Shown one piece after another: positions 1 through 5,103 of a stretch of 6,928 nt of DNA (its first letter is position 1; each line of letters begins with the position of its first letter). Under the pieces are notes generated by a model, which was not told the origin of the DNA, ran no database searches, and saw only the letters and a program-made list of their open reading frames with translations. Made by a program: the position numbers and the translations under genes. Origin of the DNA: an uncultured Sutterella sp. (lineage in GTDB: Bacteria > Pseudomonadota > Gammaproteobacteria > Burkholderiales > Burkholderiaceae_F); the NCBI GenBank assembly GCA_934249275.1, contig CAKQKT010000093.1:1-6928 (forward strand). Reading direction: 5' to 3'.

Positions 1-940
1 GCAAGGTTGCAACCGTGCCGCGGCGGCGCAGAATCGTGATGAGATCCTGCATGTGCGCCGACTCCGGCCTCTTGAAGCCGGAACCCTCGACGGGGTTGAC
101 GGCAATGAAGTTCACCATCGCATAGCGGCCTACAATCAGATCCGCCAGGCGCCCGACCTGCTCGGGCGCATCGTTGATGCCCGCCATCAGCGTCCATTCG
201 ATCTGAGCCGGATAGCCGGTCTCGTCCGCATAGGCAAGCGTCCTTTCGAGAAGCGTCTCGACGGGAATGTCCTTCGAATTGGTGAGGAGCCTTCTGCGAA
301 GCACATTGTCGGTCGTGTGAAGGCTGAGCGCAAGCGCCGGACGCACGGAAAGAGCCGGTAGCCTGTCGAAGAGCCTGTGGTCGCCCACGGTCGAAACCAC
401 GATGTCCTTGTGGGCGAGCCCGCAGACGTTCCCAAAAAACTCCACGGCCTCGCAGACGGCATCAAGATTGTGACTCGGCTCGCCCATGCCCATGAGAACG
501 ATCTTCTTGACGTCGTTTCGCACGCGCCTGGCCTCGCAGTACTGCGCAACGATCTCGGCGCTCGAAAGCTGGCGCACGAGCCCGCCCTTGCCCGTCATGC
601 AGAAAACGCATCCGACGGCGCAGCCCACCTGCGTGGAAACGCAGAGGCCCTGTCTCGGCAGCAGCACCGACTCGACGCACTCGCCGTCCTCAAGCCCGAG
701 AATGAGCTTGACGGTCTCGGCCTCGGCGCTTCGCACCGGAAGCGCATGCGACAAGCTGTCAAGCCTTTCGCGGATGGCGGGGAGCGCCTCGGCCACGGCC
801 TTCGGGAAGCTCTCGCCCTTTCTGGCCTCCCACGGGGCAAGTCCCGCCCAGGCAAGAAAGATGCGTCGAACATGCTGCGGCTTGGCGCCCAGCGCCTGCC
901 ACTCGGCAGCAAGTTCGCTCAGATGAGGGCCTCGGGCCAT
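1..940 (-). CDS. RlmN/Cfr-family radical SAM RNA methyltransferase (partial, 3' end beyond window)
   Basis: This is a radical SAM enzyme of the family that methylates C2 (RlmN) or C8 (Cfr) of A2503 in 23S rRNA, using a 4Fe-4S cluster and SAM. 313 codons are visible. The cluster motif CxxxCxxC is at Cys107/111/114 (GCAVGCVFC). Cys100, seven residues earlier in CVSTQVGC, has the spacing of the conserved E. coli RlmN Cys118. GMGEP (151-155) is the SAM-binding motif, STVGD (183-187) and SLHTTDN (206-212) are family motifs, and VNPVEGSGFKRP lies near the end. The second catalytic Cys, in the C-terminal GQL region, is outside the window. The N-terminus (MARGPHLSEL) is short and lacks the usual KPFRAxQ and DGTxKW stretches of housekeeping RlmN, so this is probably a divergent paralogue. 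ATG 940 is chosen because AGGAG (946-950) lies 5 nt upstream. The exact target base is inferred only. Confidence 0.88.
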   Translation of the reverse strand, partial: MARGPHLSELAAEWQALGAKPQHVRRIFLAWAGLAPWEARKGESFPKAVAEALPAIRERLDSLSHALPVRSAEAETVKLILGLEDGECVESVLLPRQGLCVSTQVGCAVGCVFCMTGKGGLVRQLSSAEIVAQYCEARRVRNDVKKIVLMGMGEPSHNLDAVCEAVEFFGNVCGLAHKDIVVSTVGDHRLFDRLPALSVRPALALSLHTTDNVLRRRLLTNSKDIPVETLLERTLAYADETGYPAQIEWTLMAGINDAPEQVGRLADLIVGRYAMVNFIAVNPVEGSGFKRPESAHMQDLITILRRRGTVATL

Positions 941-982
941 GAATTCTCCTAATATATATGGGAAGTGAATTGCAAAGCCGTG

Positions 983-1011
983 ATTTTATCCGAACTAGCA
1001 GCCGAATTCAG
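983..1011 (-). promoter_or_regulatory. Weak candidate promoter for the RlmN-like gene
   Basis: On the minus strand TAAAAT (983-988) is a good -10 hexamer. The hexamer 17 bp upstream (CTGAAT, 1006-1011) matches the -35 consensus at only half its positions. Transcription would start about 35-40 nt before the ATG at 940. An AT-rich TATATAT run (952-958) nearer the start is another -10 option but would leave almost no leader. Confidence 0.3.
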
Positions 1012-1102
1012 AAAAATCGCGTGTCAAGAGCGTCCTTCGCGCCGCCGTCCTCTTTGGACAACTCTGCGCCATTCCGCTCCCCGCCGCACATTTCCGACAT
1101 TT

Positions 1103-1122
1103 AATACCATGTTTACGGTATT
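1103..1122. repeat. 20-bp interrupted palindrome upstream of tRNA-His
   Basis: AATACC (1103-1108) and GGTATT (1117-1122) are perfect inverted arms separated by 8 bp (ATGTTTAC). The site lies between the divergently transcribed RlmN-like gene and tRNA-His, 14 bp upstream of the tRNA -35 box. It resembles an operator for a dimeric regulator, but no factor is known and arms of six bases can arise by chance. Confidence 0.3.
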
Positions 1123-1136
1123 TTGCATTATCACCC

Positions 1137-1164
1137 TTGCAAAGACGGGAACATCCTGTACAAT
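1137..1164 (+). promoter_or_regulatory. Sigma-70 promoter of tRNA-His
   Basis: TTGCAA (1137-1142) and TACAAT (1159-1164) are separated by 16 bp and sit about 45 bp upstream of the tRNA. The predicted transcription start is near 1171, which leaves a leader of about 38 nt to be removed by RNase P. Confidence 0.65.
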
Positions 1165-1208
1165 TCAAGTCTCTCGAGAACGACACGTTCTTGAGAAAAC
1201 AAAAGACT

Positions 1209-1285
1209 GGTGGGAATAGCTCAGTTGGTAGAGTCCCGGATTGTGATTCCGGTTGTCGTGGGTTCGAGTCCCATTTCCCACCCCA
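1209..1285 (+). tRNA. tRNA-His (anticodon GUG)
   Basis: The gene is 77 nt including G-1 and an encoded CCA end. The acceptor stem pairs GTGGGAA (1210-1216) with TTCCCAC on the 3' side. The additional G-1 (1209) faces C73 (1282), which is the identity element of bacterial tRNA-His and is needed by histidyl-tRNA synthetase. The D arm is GCTC...GAGT with a closing G-T wobble. The anticodon stem CCGGA/TCCGG encloses loop TTGTGAT, with anticodon GTG at 1243-1245. The T arm carries GTGGGTTCGAGTCCCAT. The sequence is very close to the E. coli tRNA-His. It stands alone, with its own promoter and terminator, and no other tRNA is adjacent. Confidence 0.98.
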
Positions 1286-1292
1286 GATTCTT

Positions 1293-1333
1293 AAGCCCCT
1301 GCAGATGCAAGTCTTCAGGGGCTTTTCTTTTTC
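1293..1333 (+). terminator. Rho-independent terminator of tRNA-His
   Basis: AAGCCCCTG (1293-1301) pairs perfectly with CAGGGGCTT (1316-1324) across a 14-nt loop. A T-rich tract (TTTTCTTTTTC) follows. It begins 7 nt after the CCA end, so it ends the tRNA transcript before brnQ. Confidence 0.85.
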
Positions 1334-1431
1334 ATTTTTCCGAACGGCACCCTGTCACATCAAAGAGACTGCAGAAAAAAAACGAAGATCAGGTTTTCCC
1401 CGCCTCCCGAAACCGTCTCTCTGTGCTATCG

Positions 1432-1461
1432 TTGAAAACCTTCGCGAGAGGCGTTCATAAG
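1432..1461 (+). promoter_or_regulatory. Candidate promoter for brnQ
   Basis: TTGAAA (1432-1437) is followed after 18 bp by CATAAG (1456-1461). The -10 is only four of six to consensus and the spacing is one base long. It is the best candidate between the tRNA terminator and the brnQ start and would give a leader of about 60 nt. The rest of 1334-1530 shows no gene and no recognisable riboswitch. Confidence 0.35.
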
Positions 1462-1530
1462 AGACACCGCGACGAAGAAGCGTGCCAAAGAACACGCTCG
1501 CACAACAGCTTTTCAACCCAATCACTCCCC

Positions 1531-2877
1531 ATGAAAACCTTCACCTTCAAGGAGCGCTGCCTGATCGGCCTCACGCTCTTTTCGATGTTCTTCGGCGCAG
1601 GCAATCTGATCTTCCCGCCGTTCCTCGGCGCCCTCGCGGGCGAATCCACCCTGACCGCCCTGTCGGGCTTTGCCGTCACAGCCGTGCTCTTCCCGATTCT
1701 CGGCGTGGCCGCCGTTGCCCGCTCCGGCGGTCTCAACACGCTCGCCTCCCGCGTGCAACCGGCCTTTGCGTTCCTCTTCACGCTTCTCATTTATCTCTCG
1801 ATCGGTCCCTGCCTCGCCATTCCTCGTACGGCCGGCACGTCCTTTGAGATGGCCATCGCCCCGCTCTTTTCCGGCGAAGGCGCCCTGACGGGCTCCATCA
1901 TGGGCTTTGAAGCTCACGCCGCCGCTCAGGCCGCCTACTCGGTCTTCTTCTTCCTGCTGGCCTTCACGATTGCCCTCAATCCTGAAAAGCTCACTCAGCG
2001 TCTCGGCAAGATTCTCTCTCCGACGCTCCTGACGCTCATTGCGGTTCTCTTCGTTGCCGTCATCATCAATCCGATCGGCAGCTACGGCTCCGTCCACGCC
2101 CCGTACGACGTCTCTCCGCTCGTTCGCGGCTTCATCGAAGGCTATCAGACGATGGACACCCTGGCCGCCCTCAACTTCGGCCTCATCATTGCGATGAACA
2201 TTCGCGCCCTCGGCGTCCAGAAGGACTCCGGCGTCGTTCGCGAAACCATCCTCGCAGGCTTTGTTGCCGGCCTTCTCCTCATCACGGTCTATGCCGCTCT
2301 CGCCCACATCGGCGCCGAAGCCGGCGGCGCGGGCCTCACGGGTGAAAACGGCGCCCAGACGCTTACGGGCGTCGTGACGACGATCTTCGGGCCCTTCGGC
2401 CTCTGCATCCTCGGTGCGATCTTCTTCATCGCCTGTCTGAACACCTGCGTAGGCCTCCTCTCCTGCTGCTCGAACTACTTCCGCGACACGTTCCCGGTTC
2501 TCGGCTACCGCGGCTGGCTCACGGTCTTCGCCGTGACGAGCACGATCATCGCCAATGCCGGCCTCACCGCCATCCTGAAGTTCTCGATTCCGGTGCTCGT
2601 CGCGATCTACCCGATCGCTCTCGTGCTCATCATTCTGGCCTTCCTGCACCCGTTCATTGCCAGCCATCGCTTCGCCTACCCGGTGACGATGCTCTTCACG
2701 GGCGCCTCCGCCGTCACCGCGGGCTTCGCCCAAGCCGGCTTCAAGCTGCCGTTCTTCGCCGACTTCTTTGCGAAGATGCCGTTTGCCGCCGAAGGCCTTG
2801 ACTGGGTTGTCCCGGCCGCCGCCGGCCTCCTCGTCGGCGTCGCCATCAGTCTCGTGATGCCGCGCAAGGCCGCCTAA
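1531..2877 (+). CDS. brnQ: Branched-chain amino acid:cation symporter BrnQ (LIVCS family)
   Basis: This is an inner-membrane carrier that imports leucine, isoleucine and valine with Na+ or H+. The 448-residue length fits the family (E. coli BrnQ is about 440). It is hydrophobic almost throughout, consistent with about 12 membrane helices. The family signature FFGAGNLIFPPFLG is at 20-33, GPCLAIPRTAGTSFEM at 92-107, GYQTMDTLAALNFG at 204-217 and ACLNTCVGLLSCCSNYF at 301-317. The frame stays open upstream through the tRNA, but ATG 1531 puts the expected short cytoplasmic N-terminus (MKTFTFKER) before helix 1. The next Met, residue 19, would cut into helix 1. There is no Shine-Dalgarno before this ATG (CCCAATCACTCCCC). 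It is a single-gene unit with its own terminator. Substrate choice among the three amino acids is from family knowledge. Confidence 0.95.
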   Translation: MKTFTFKERCLIGLTLFSMFFGAGNLIFPPFLGALAGESTLTALSGFAVTAVLFPILGVAAVARSGGLNTLASRVQPAFAFLFTLLIYLSIGPCLAIPRTAGTSFEMAIAPLFSGEGALTGSIMGFEAHAAAQAAYSVFFFLLAFTIALNPEKLTQRLGKILSPTLLTLIAVLFVAVIINPIGSYGSVHAPYDVSPLVRGFIEGYQTMDTLAALNFGLIIAMNIRALGVQKDSGVVRETILAGFVAGLLLITVYAALAHIGAEAGGAGLTGENGAQTLTGVVTTIFGPFGLCILGAIFFIACLNTCVGLLSCCSNYFRDTFPVLGYRGWLTVFAVTSTIIANAGLTAILKFSIPVLVAIYPIALVLIILAFLHPFIASHRFAYPVTMLFTGASAVTAGFAQAGFKLPFFADFFAKMPFAAEGLDWVVPAAAGLLVGVAISLVMPRKAA

Positions 2878-2904
2878 CGGTCCGACCGCTTCCGGCTTCA
2901 TTCC

Positions 2905-2938
2905 AAGCGCCTTCAGAGAAAACTTTGAAGGCGCTTTT
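2905..2938 (+). terminator. Rho-independent terminator of brnQ
   Basis: A perfect 11-bp stem pairs AAGCGCCTTCA (2905-2915) with TGAAGGCGCTT (2926-2936) around a 10-nt loop, followed by a short T tract ending in CATTTC. It lies 27 nt after the brnQ stop codon. Beyond it, 2939-3037 contains no convincing gene. Confidence 0.9.
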
Positions 2939-3037
2939 CATTTCTCCACACGCATTGCGTGCCGAAAGCAGAGGAAAAAACGCCGGCAACTCCAAGTCGT
3001 TTTTTTTCGGTTCGGCGCACCATGCCTTGGAAAACGG

Positions 3038-3065
3038 TTGACAATGCCAAATTGTCACCTAAAAT
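3038..3065 (+). promoter_or_regulatory. Strong sigma-70 promoter of the tandem-HTH locus
   Basis: A consensus TTGACA (3038-3043) and TAAAAT (3060-3065) are 16 bp apart, the best promoter match in the window. Transcription should begin near 3072, leaving a leader of about 115 nt before the ATG at 3187. The spacer is occupied by a perfect palindrome, which implies repression by a bound protein. Confidence 0.75.
3039..3057. promoter_or_regulatory. Putative operator: 19-bp palindrome inside the promoter
   Basis: TGACAAT (3039-3045) and ATTGTCA (3051-3057) are perfect 7-bp inverted arms around GCCAA. The site covers most of the -35 box and most of the spacer, so a bound protein would exclude RNA polymerase. 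Its size suits a Cro/CI-type HTH dimer. The HTH protein encoded just downstream is the obvious candidate, which would give negative autoregulation. That binding is inferred. Confidence 0.6.
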
Positions 3066-3145
3066 ATACGACTCGCCGTTTGAAGTCGATCTGTCAGAGC
3101 CGCATTCGAATCAGCCCACAAGCGACGCATTGAGCAGCATGCCTT

Positions 3146-3161
3146 GACCTGCCGCCAGGTC
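3146..3161 (+). repeat. Small inverted repeat in the 5' leader of the HTH gene
   Basis: GACCTG (3146-3151) and CAGGTC (3156-3161) form a perfect 6-bp stem with loop CCGC, ending 25 nt before the start codon. It could be an RNA hairpin affecting translation or a second operator. No T tract follows, so it is not an intrinsic terminator. Confidence 0.35.
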
Positions 3162-3186
3162 GGCTCCGTACAGGCACCGAAATCCA

Positions 3187-4119
3187 ATGACAGAAACGAA
3201 TCCTTTTGCTGAATGGCTATGCCGCGAACGCGCCGTACGCGGCGTCAATCGCACCGTCATGGCGAAGAATCTTGCACTGAGTGAAACGACGCTGCGTGAA
3301 TACGAATTGGGACGCTACGTAGCCAAGCCCGCGCTTTTCGAACGTCTTCAATCCGTCATCGGACCGGCCCCGAAAAACGTCGTCGAATGGATGCACCTTC
3401 ACGCGCTCACGCCGCACTCGGCATTCTGCAGACATGACGTGAAGCGGTCGCCATTCGGTCAATGGCTTCATGACGGACGCAGGAAGCTCAACCTCAAGCA
3501 ACGGGAATTTTCTCTCAAGGTCGGCCTTGCACCCAACGCCATCGGACGAATTGAGAGAGGCGACCGCTTTGTCTCAAAAGAAGTGCTTGACAACATAGAA
3601 ACACTGCTCGGGAAGATGCCCGATGACGTGAAAGCCTGGGCTGACGAAAAATTCCGGCAGAACTTCATGTCGAGAACAGTCAATTCGCCGGAAGAAGACT
3701 CGCCTTTTGGCCGGCTCCTGCGCGCGGAACGGCATTGCGTGAACGTCACTCGAAAAGAACTTGCGAAGCAGATCGGCGTCGCGCTTGTTCAGATTCAGAG
3801 ATTCGAAGAAGGCACGCGTTCGGTCAGCATCGAAACTCTGGAAAAGCTTGCCGTCTTTTTCGGTCATGAGACTGTTCCGCAGGCATGGAAGGATGCGCTC
3901 TTTGAGGGCAATCAAACGCCGCGCGCCCGTTCGAGCATTTCTCTCGATAATCTCCCGCCTTTGGGGCAGGCCATGCGCAGGCAACGTCACGAGCTTGGCC
4001 TGTCGATAAGAGAAATCGCCGACAAGATGGGTATCTCATCCGTCACCATCAGTGGCTATGAGTCAGGCAAAAAAAAACATTTCCGACATTCGACTCCAGG
4101 AACTGGTTGTGGCCTATAA
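3187..4119 (+). CDS. Tandem XRE-type helix-turn-helix protein, 5' part (repeats 1-4, frame broken at an A9 run)
   Basis: The 310-residue frame is made of XRE/Cro-CI-like HTH repeats of about 70 residues. Repeat 1 spans about 7-75 (recognition segment ETTLREYELG), repeat 2 about 88-160 (NAIGRIERG), repeat 3 about 172-240 (VQIQRFEEG) and repeat 4 starts at 257 (VTISGYESG). Each begins PF(G/A)-x-W/L-L and closes with a Trp (VVEW, VKAW, PQAW). Repeat 4 breaks just after ESGKK at the A run 4069-4077. The last 14 residues (KHFRHSTPGTGCGL) resemble no repeat, while the expected continuation lies in the neighbouring frame. With one A fewer, the gene would run on to 4618 and encode 476 residues. No catalytic, membrane or ligand-binding domain is visible. 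It is probably a DNA-binding regulator that controls its own palindromic promoter. Shine-Dalgarno is weak (AGG, 3172-3174). GC looks lower than in brnQ. I do not recognise a named family for this architecture. Confidence 0.8.
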   Translation: MTETNPFAEWLCRERAVRGVNRTVMAKNLALSETTLREYELGRYVAKPALFERLQSVIGPAPKNVVEWMHLHALTPHSAFCRHDVKRSPFGQWLHDGRRKLNLKQREFSLKVGLAPNAIGRIERGDRFVSKEVLDNIETLLGKMPDDVKAWADEKFRQNFMSRTVNSPEEDSPFGRLLRAERHCVNVTRKELAKQIGVALVQIQRFEEGTRSVSIETLEKLAVFFGHETVPQAWKDALFEGNQTPRARSSISLDNLPPLGQAMRRQRHELGLSIREIADKMGISSVTISGYESGKKKHFRHSTPGTGCGL

Positions 4120-4618
4120 AGTGCCGGAGAAGCTCGATGAATGGTTCAAGCTTCGTCATCACTCACTTCAAGATCCGCAGAGCAATGCCGGCGGCTTCAA
4201 CGAAGCTCTCTCTCACTTTGGCCGTCTGCTTCGCAACTGCCGTCAGGAACTCGGAATCACTCAACTGGAATTGAGTGAGGCGCTTGGAAAGGAAGGCAAA
4301 TATGTCTGCTGCATCGAATACGGGCAGATTGGTCTGACGATGGACACTCTTCATGCCATCGTCAACTTCATGGGCATTCCGGAAATGCTTCAGGACTTCA
4401 TCGAAGCCGTTGACGAAGACGAGAACTGGATGGTCGCACCCGGCCTTGATGAAAAGTATCTGACAGAAAGCGGTCGTCTCGCGCGTGAGAAACGACTGGC
4501 AATGGGTTTGACCCAAGCAGCATTGGCGGACATCGAAGGCGTATCGCACGAAACCATCAGTCGACGCGAATCTGAGCGCCCGACGTGGAAGCAATTGATG
4601 GCCGATAAAGAACGCTGA
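4052..4618 (+). CDS. Tandem XRE-type helix-turn-helix protein, 3' part (end of repeat 4, repeats 5-6)
   Basis: This frame continues the HTH repeat chain after the A9 run. Residues NISDIRLQELVVAYKVPEKLDEW complete repeat 4. Repeat 5 is SHFGRLLRNCRQELGITQLEL onward (ORF residues about 54-118, recognition segment YVCCIEYG). Repeat 6 is ESGRLAREKRLAMGLTQAAL onward (about 139-183, ETISRRES), truncated at the C-terminus. The formal start is GTG 4052 or ATG 4058. Neither has a Shine-Dalgarno, and both lie inside repeat 4 of the preceding frame with a 68-nt overlap, so independent initiation is unlikely. It is more likely reached from the 5' frame, from codon 4070 onward, by loss of one A in DNA or RNA, or by a +1 ribosomal shift. 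If not, it is an untranslated remnant. Repeat 6 is the closest to classic XRE sequences (GLTQAALADIEGVSHETISRRES). Confidence 0.7.
   Translation: MAMSQAKKNISDIRLQELVVAYKVPEKLDEWFKLRHHSLQDPQSNAGGFNEALSHFGRLLRNCRQELGITQLELSEALGKEGKYVCCIEYGQIGLTMDTLHAIVNFMGIPEMLQDFIEAVDEDENWMVAPGLDEKYLTESGRLAREKRLAMGLTQAALADIEGVSHETISRRESERPTWKQLMADKER
4069..4077 (+). other. A9 homopolymer at the frame junction (slippage or phase-variation site)
   Basis: Nine consecutive A follow GGC (4066-4068). In the upstream frame they read three Lys codons and then CAT. With eight A they read AAA AAA AAC ATT and join the downstream HTH frame. It is the longest homopolymer in the window, and the other long runs (A8 at 1375-1382, T8 at 3000-3007) are non-coding. 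Runs of this length are known sites of polymerase slippage, both in replication and in transcription. Confidence 0.75.
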
Positions 4619-4627
4619 TCCACCCGA

Positions 4628-4653
4628 GGGCCCGGTTTTTCAGGCCCCTTCTC
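4628..4653 (+). terminator. Weak hairpin between the convergent HTH and Nudix genes
   Basis: GGGCC (4628-4632) pairs with GGCCC (4643-4647) around a 10-nt loop, followed by CTTCTC in place of a true T tract. It lies in the 45-bp gap between two convergent stop codons and may act as a modest terminator for the HTH transcript. No T tract is present on the minus strand. Confidence 0.4.
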
Positions 4654-4663
4654 ATCAGGAATC

Positions 4664-5050
4664 TCAAAGAAGCTTCTTGAGCTTCTCCACGACCTCCACG
4701 TCGGCCGGGAGCCAGTCGACGCTGTCAAGTTCGTCAGGCGCGAGCCACTTGGCCGCTTCGTGCTCAACGAGGCAAATGGTGCCTTCCACAATCGATGACA
4801 GGAAGCAGTGCATCGTCAGATGGAACTTCGGGTAGTCGCATTCGACCGTCGTCACGAGCTGCTTCGGCTCGATCTTGACCTTGAGCTCCTCCTCAATCTC
4901 GCGCACAATGGCGGCCTCGGGCGTTTCGCCGGGCTCCATCTTGCCGCCCGGGAATTCCCAGCCGTCCTTGAAGTCGCCGTATCCGCGCTGAGTGGCCAGA
5001 ATTTTGCCGTCGTGCTCGATGATGGCTGCAACCACTTCGATGGTCTTCAT
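4664..5050 (-). CDS. Nudix hydrolase, MutT/NudG-type (deoxy)nucleoside triphosphate pyrophosphohydrolase
   Basis: This is a cytoplasmic, metal-dependent hydrolase that splits nucleoside triphosphates to monophosphate and pyrophosphate, in MutT to remove oxidised nucleotides and in NudG to remove modified pyrimidine nucleotides. The protein is 128 residues, the usual size. It opens MKTIEVVAAIIEHDGKIL, very like NudG, followed by GWEFPGGKMEPGE. The Nudix box runs from Gly36 to Val58 with Glu42, Arg50-Glu51 and the metal-binding Glu54-Glu55 intact. The consensus Gly at position 57 is Lys. The ATG has AAGGA (5062-5066) 10 nt upstream. It starts 53 nt after the helicase stop codon with no clear promoter between them, so co-transcription is likely. 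The substrate (8-oxo-dGTP or a modified pyrimidine dNTP) cannot be decided from sequence. Confidence 0.92.
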   Translation of the reverse strand: MKTIEVVAAIIEHDGKILATQRGYGDFKDGWEFPGGKMEPGETPEAAIVREIEEELKVKIEPKQLVTTVECDYPKFHLTMHCFLSSIVEGTICLVEHEAAKWLAPDELDSVDWLPADVEVVEKLKKLL

Positions 5051-5103
5051 TTGTTCTTCGTCCTTTCTGTTTGTCGTTTATTCATAAATGGCGTCTGAGG
5101 ATT

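Noticed and set aside
53..952. Plus-strand open frames opposite the RlmN-like gene
   Set aside because: The minus strand has an uninterrupted radical SAM protein with a good ribosome site. The plus-strand frames show no motif and are antisense shadows.
1210..1530. Open frame extending brnQ upstream through tRNA-His
   Set aside because: The GTG at 1210 is inside the tRNA, and the extension crosses the tRNA terminator and adds over 100 residues that no BrnQ has.
1522..2901. 459-codon open frame on the minus strand opposite brnQ
   Set aside because: It is an antisense shadow of the hydrophobic, GC-rich brnQ codons. The translation is a low-complexity mix of Glu, Arg, Asp and Gly with no domain, while the plus strand has a clear transporter.
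2975..3005. AAAAAACG / CGTTTTTT inverted repeat (arms 2975-2982 and 2998-3005) as a second terminator
   Set aside because: The stem is almost entirely A-T and therefore weak, the loop is 15 nt, and the perfect GC-rich brnQ terminator already lies just upstream. It probably reflects two A/T runs near each other.
2959..3147. 62-codon plus-strand frame before the HTH gene
   Set aside because: It has no ribosome site, it spans the strong promoter and palindrome, and its sequence has no recognisable feature.
4078..4090. CATTTCCGACATT occurs both here and near 1088-1100
   Set aside because: One shared 13-mer is within chance expectation for about 7 kb. One copy is coding, one is not, and the flanks do not match.
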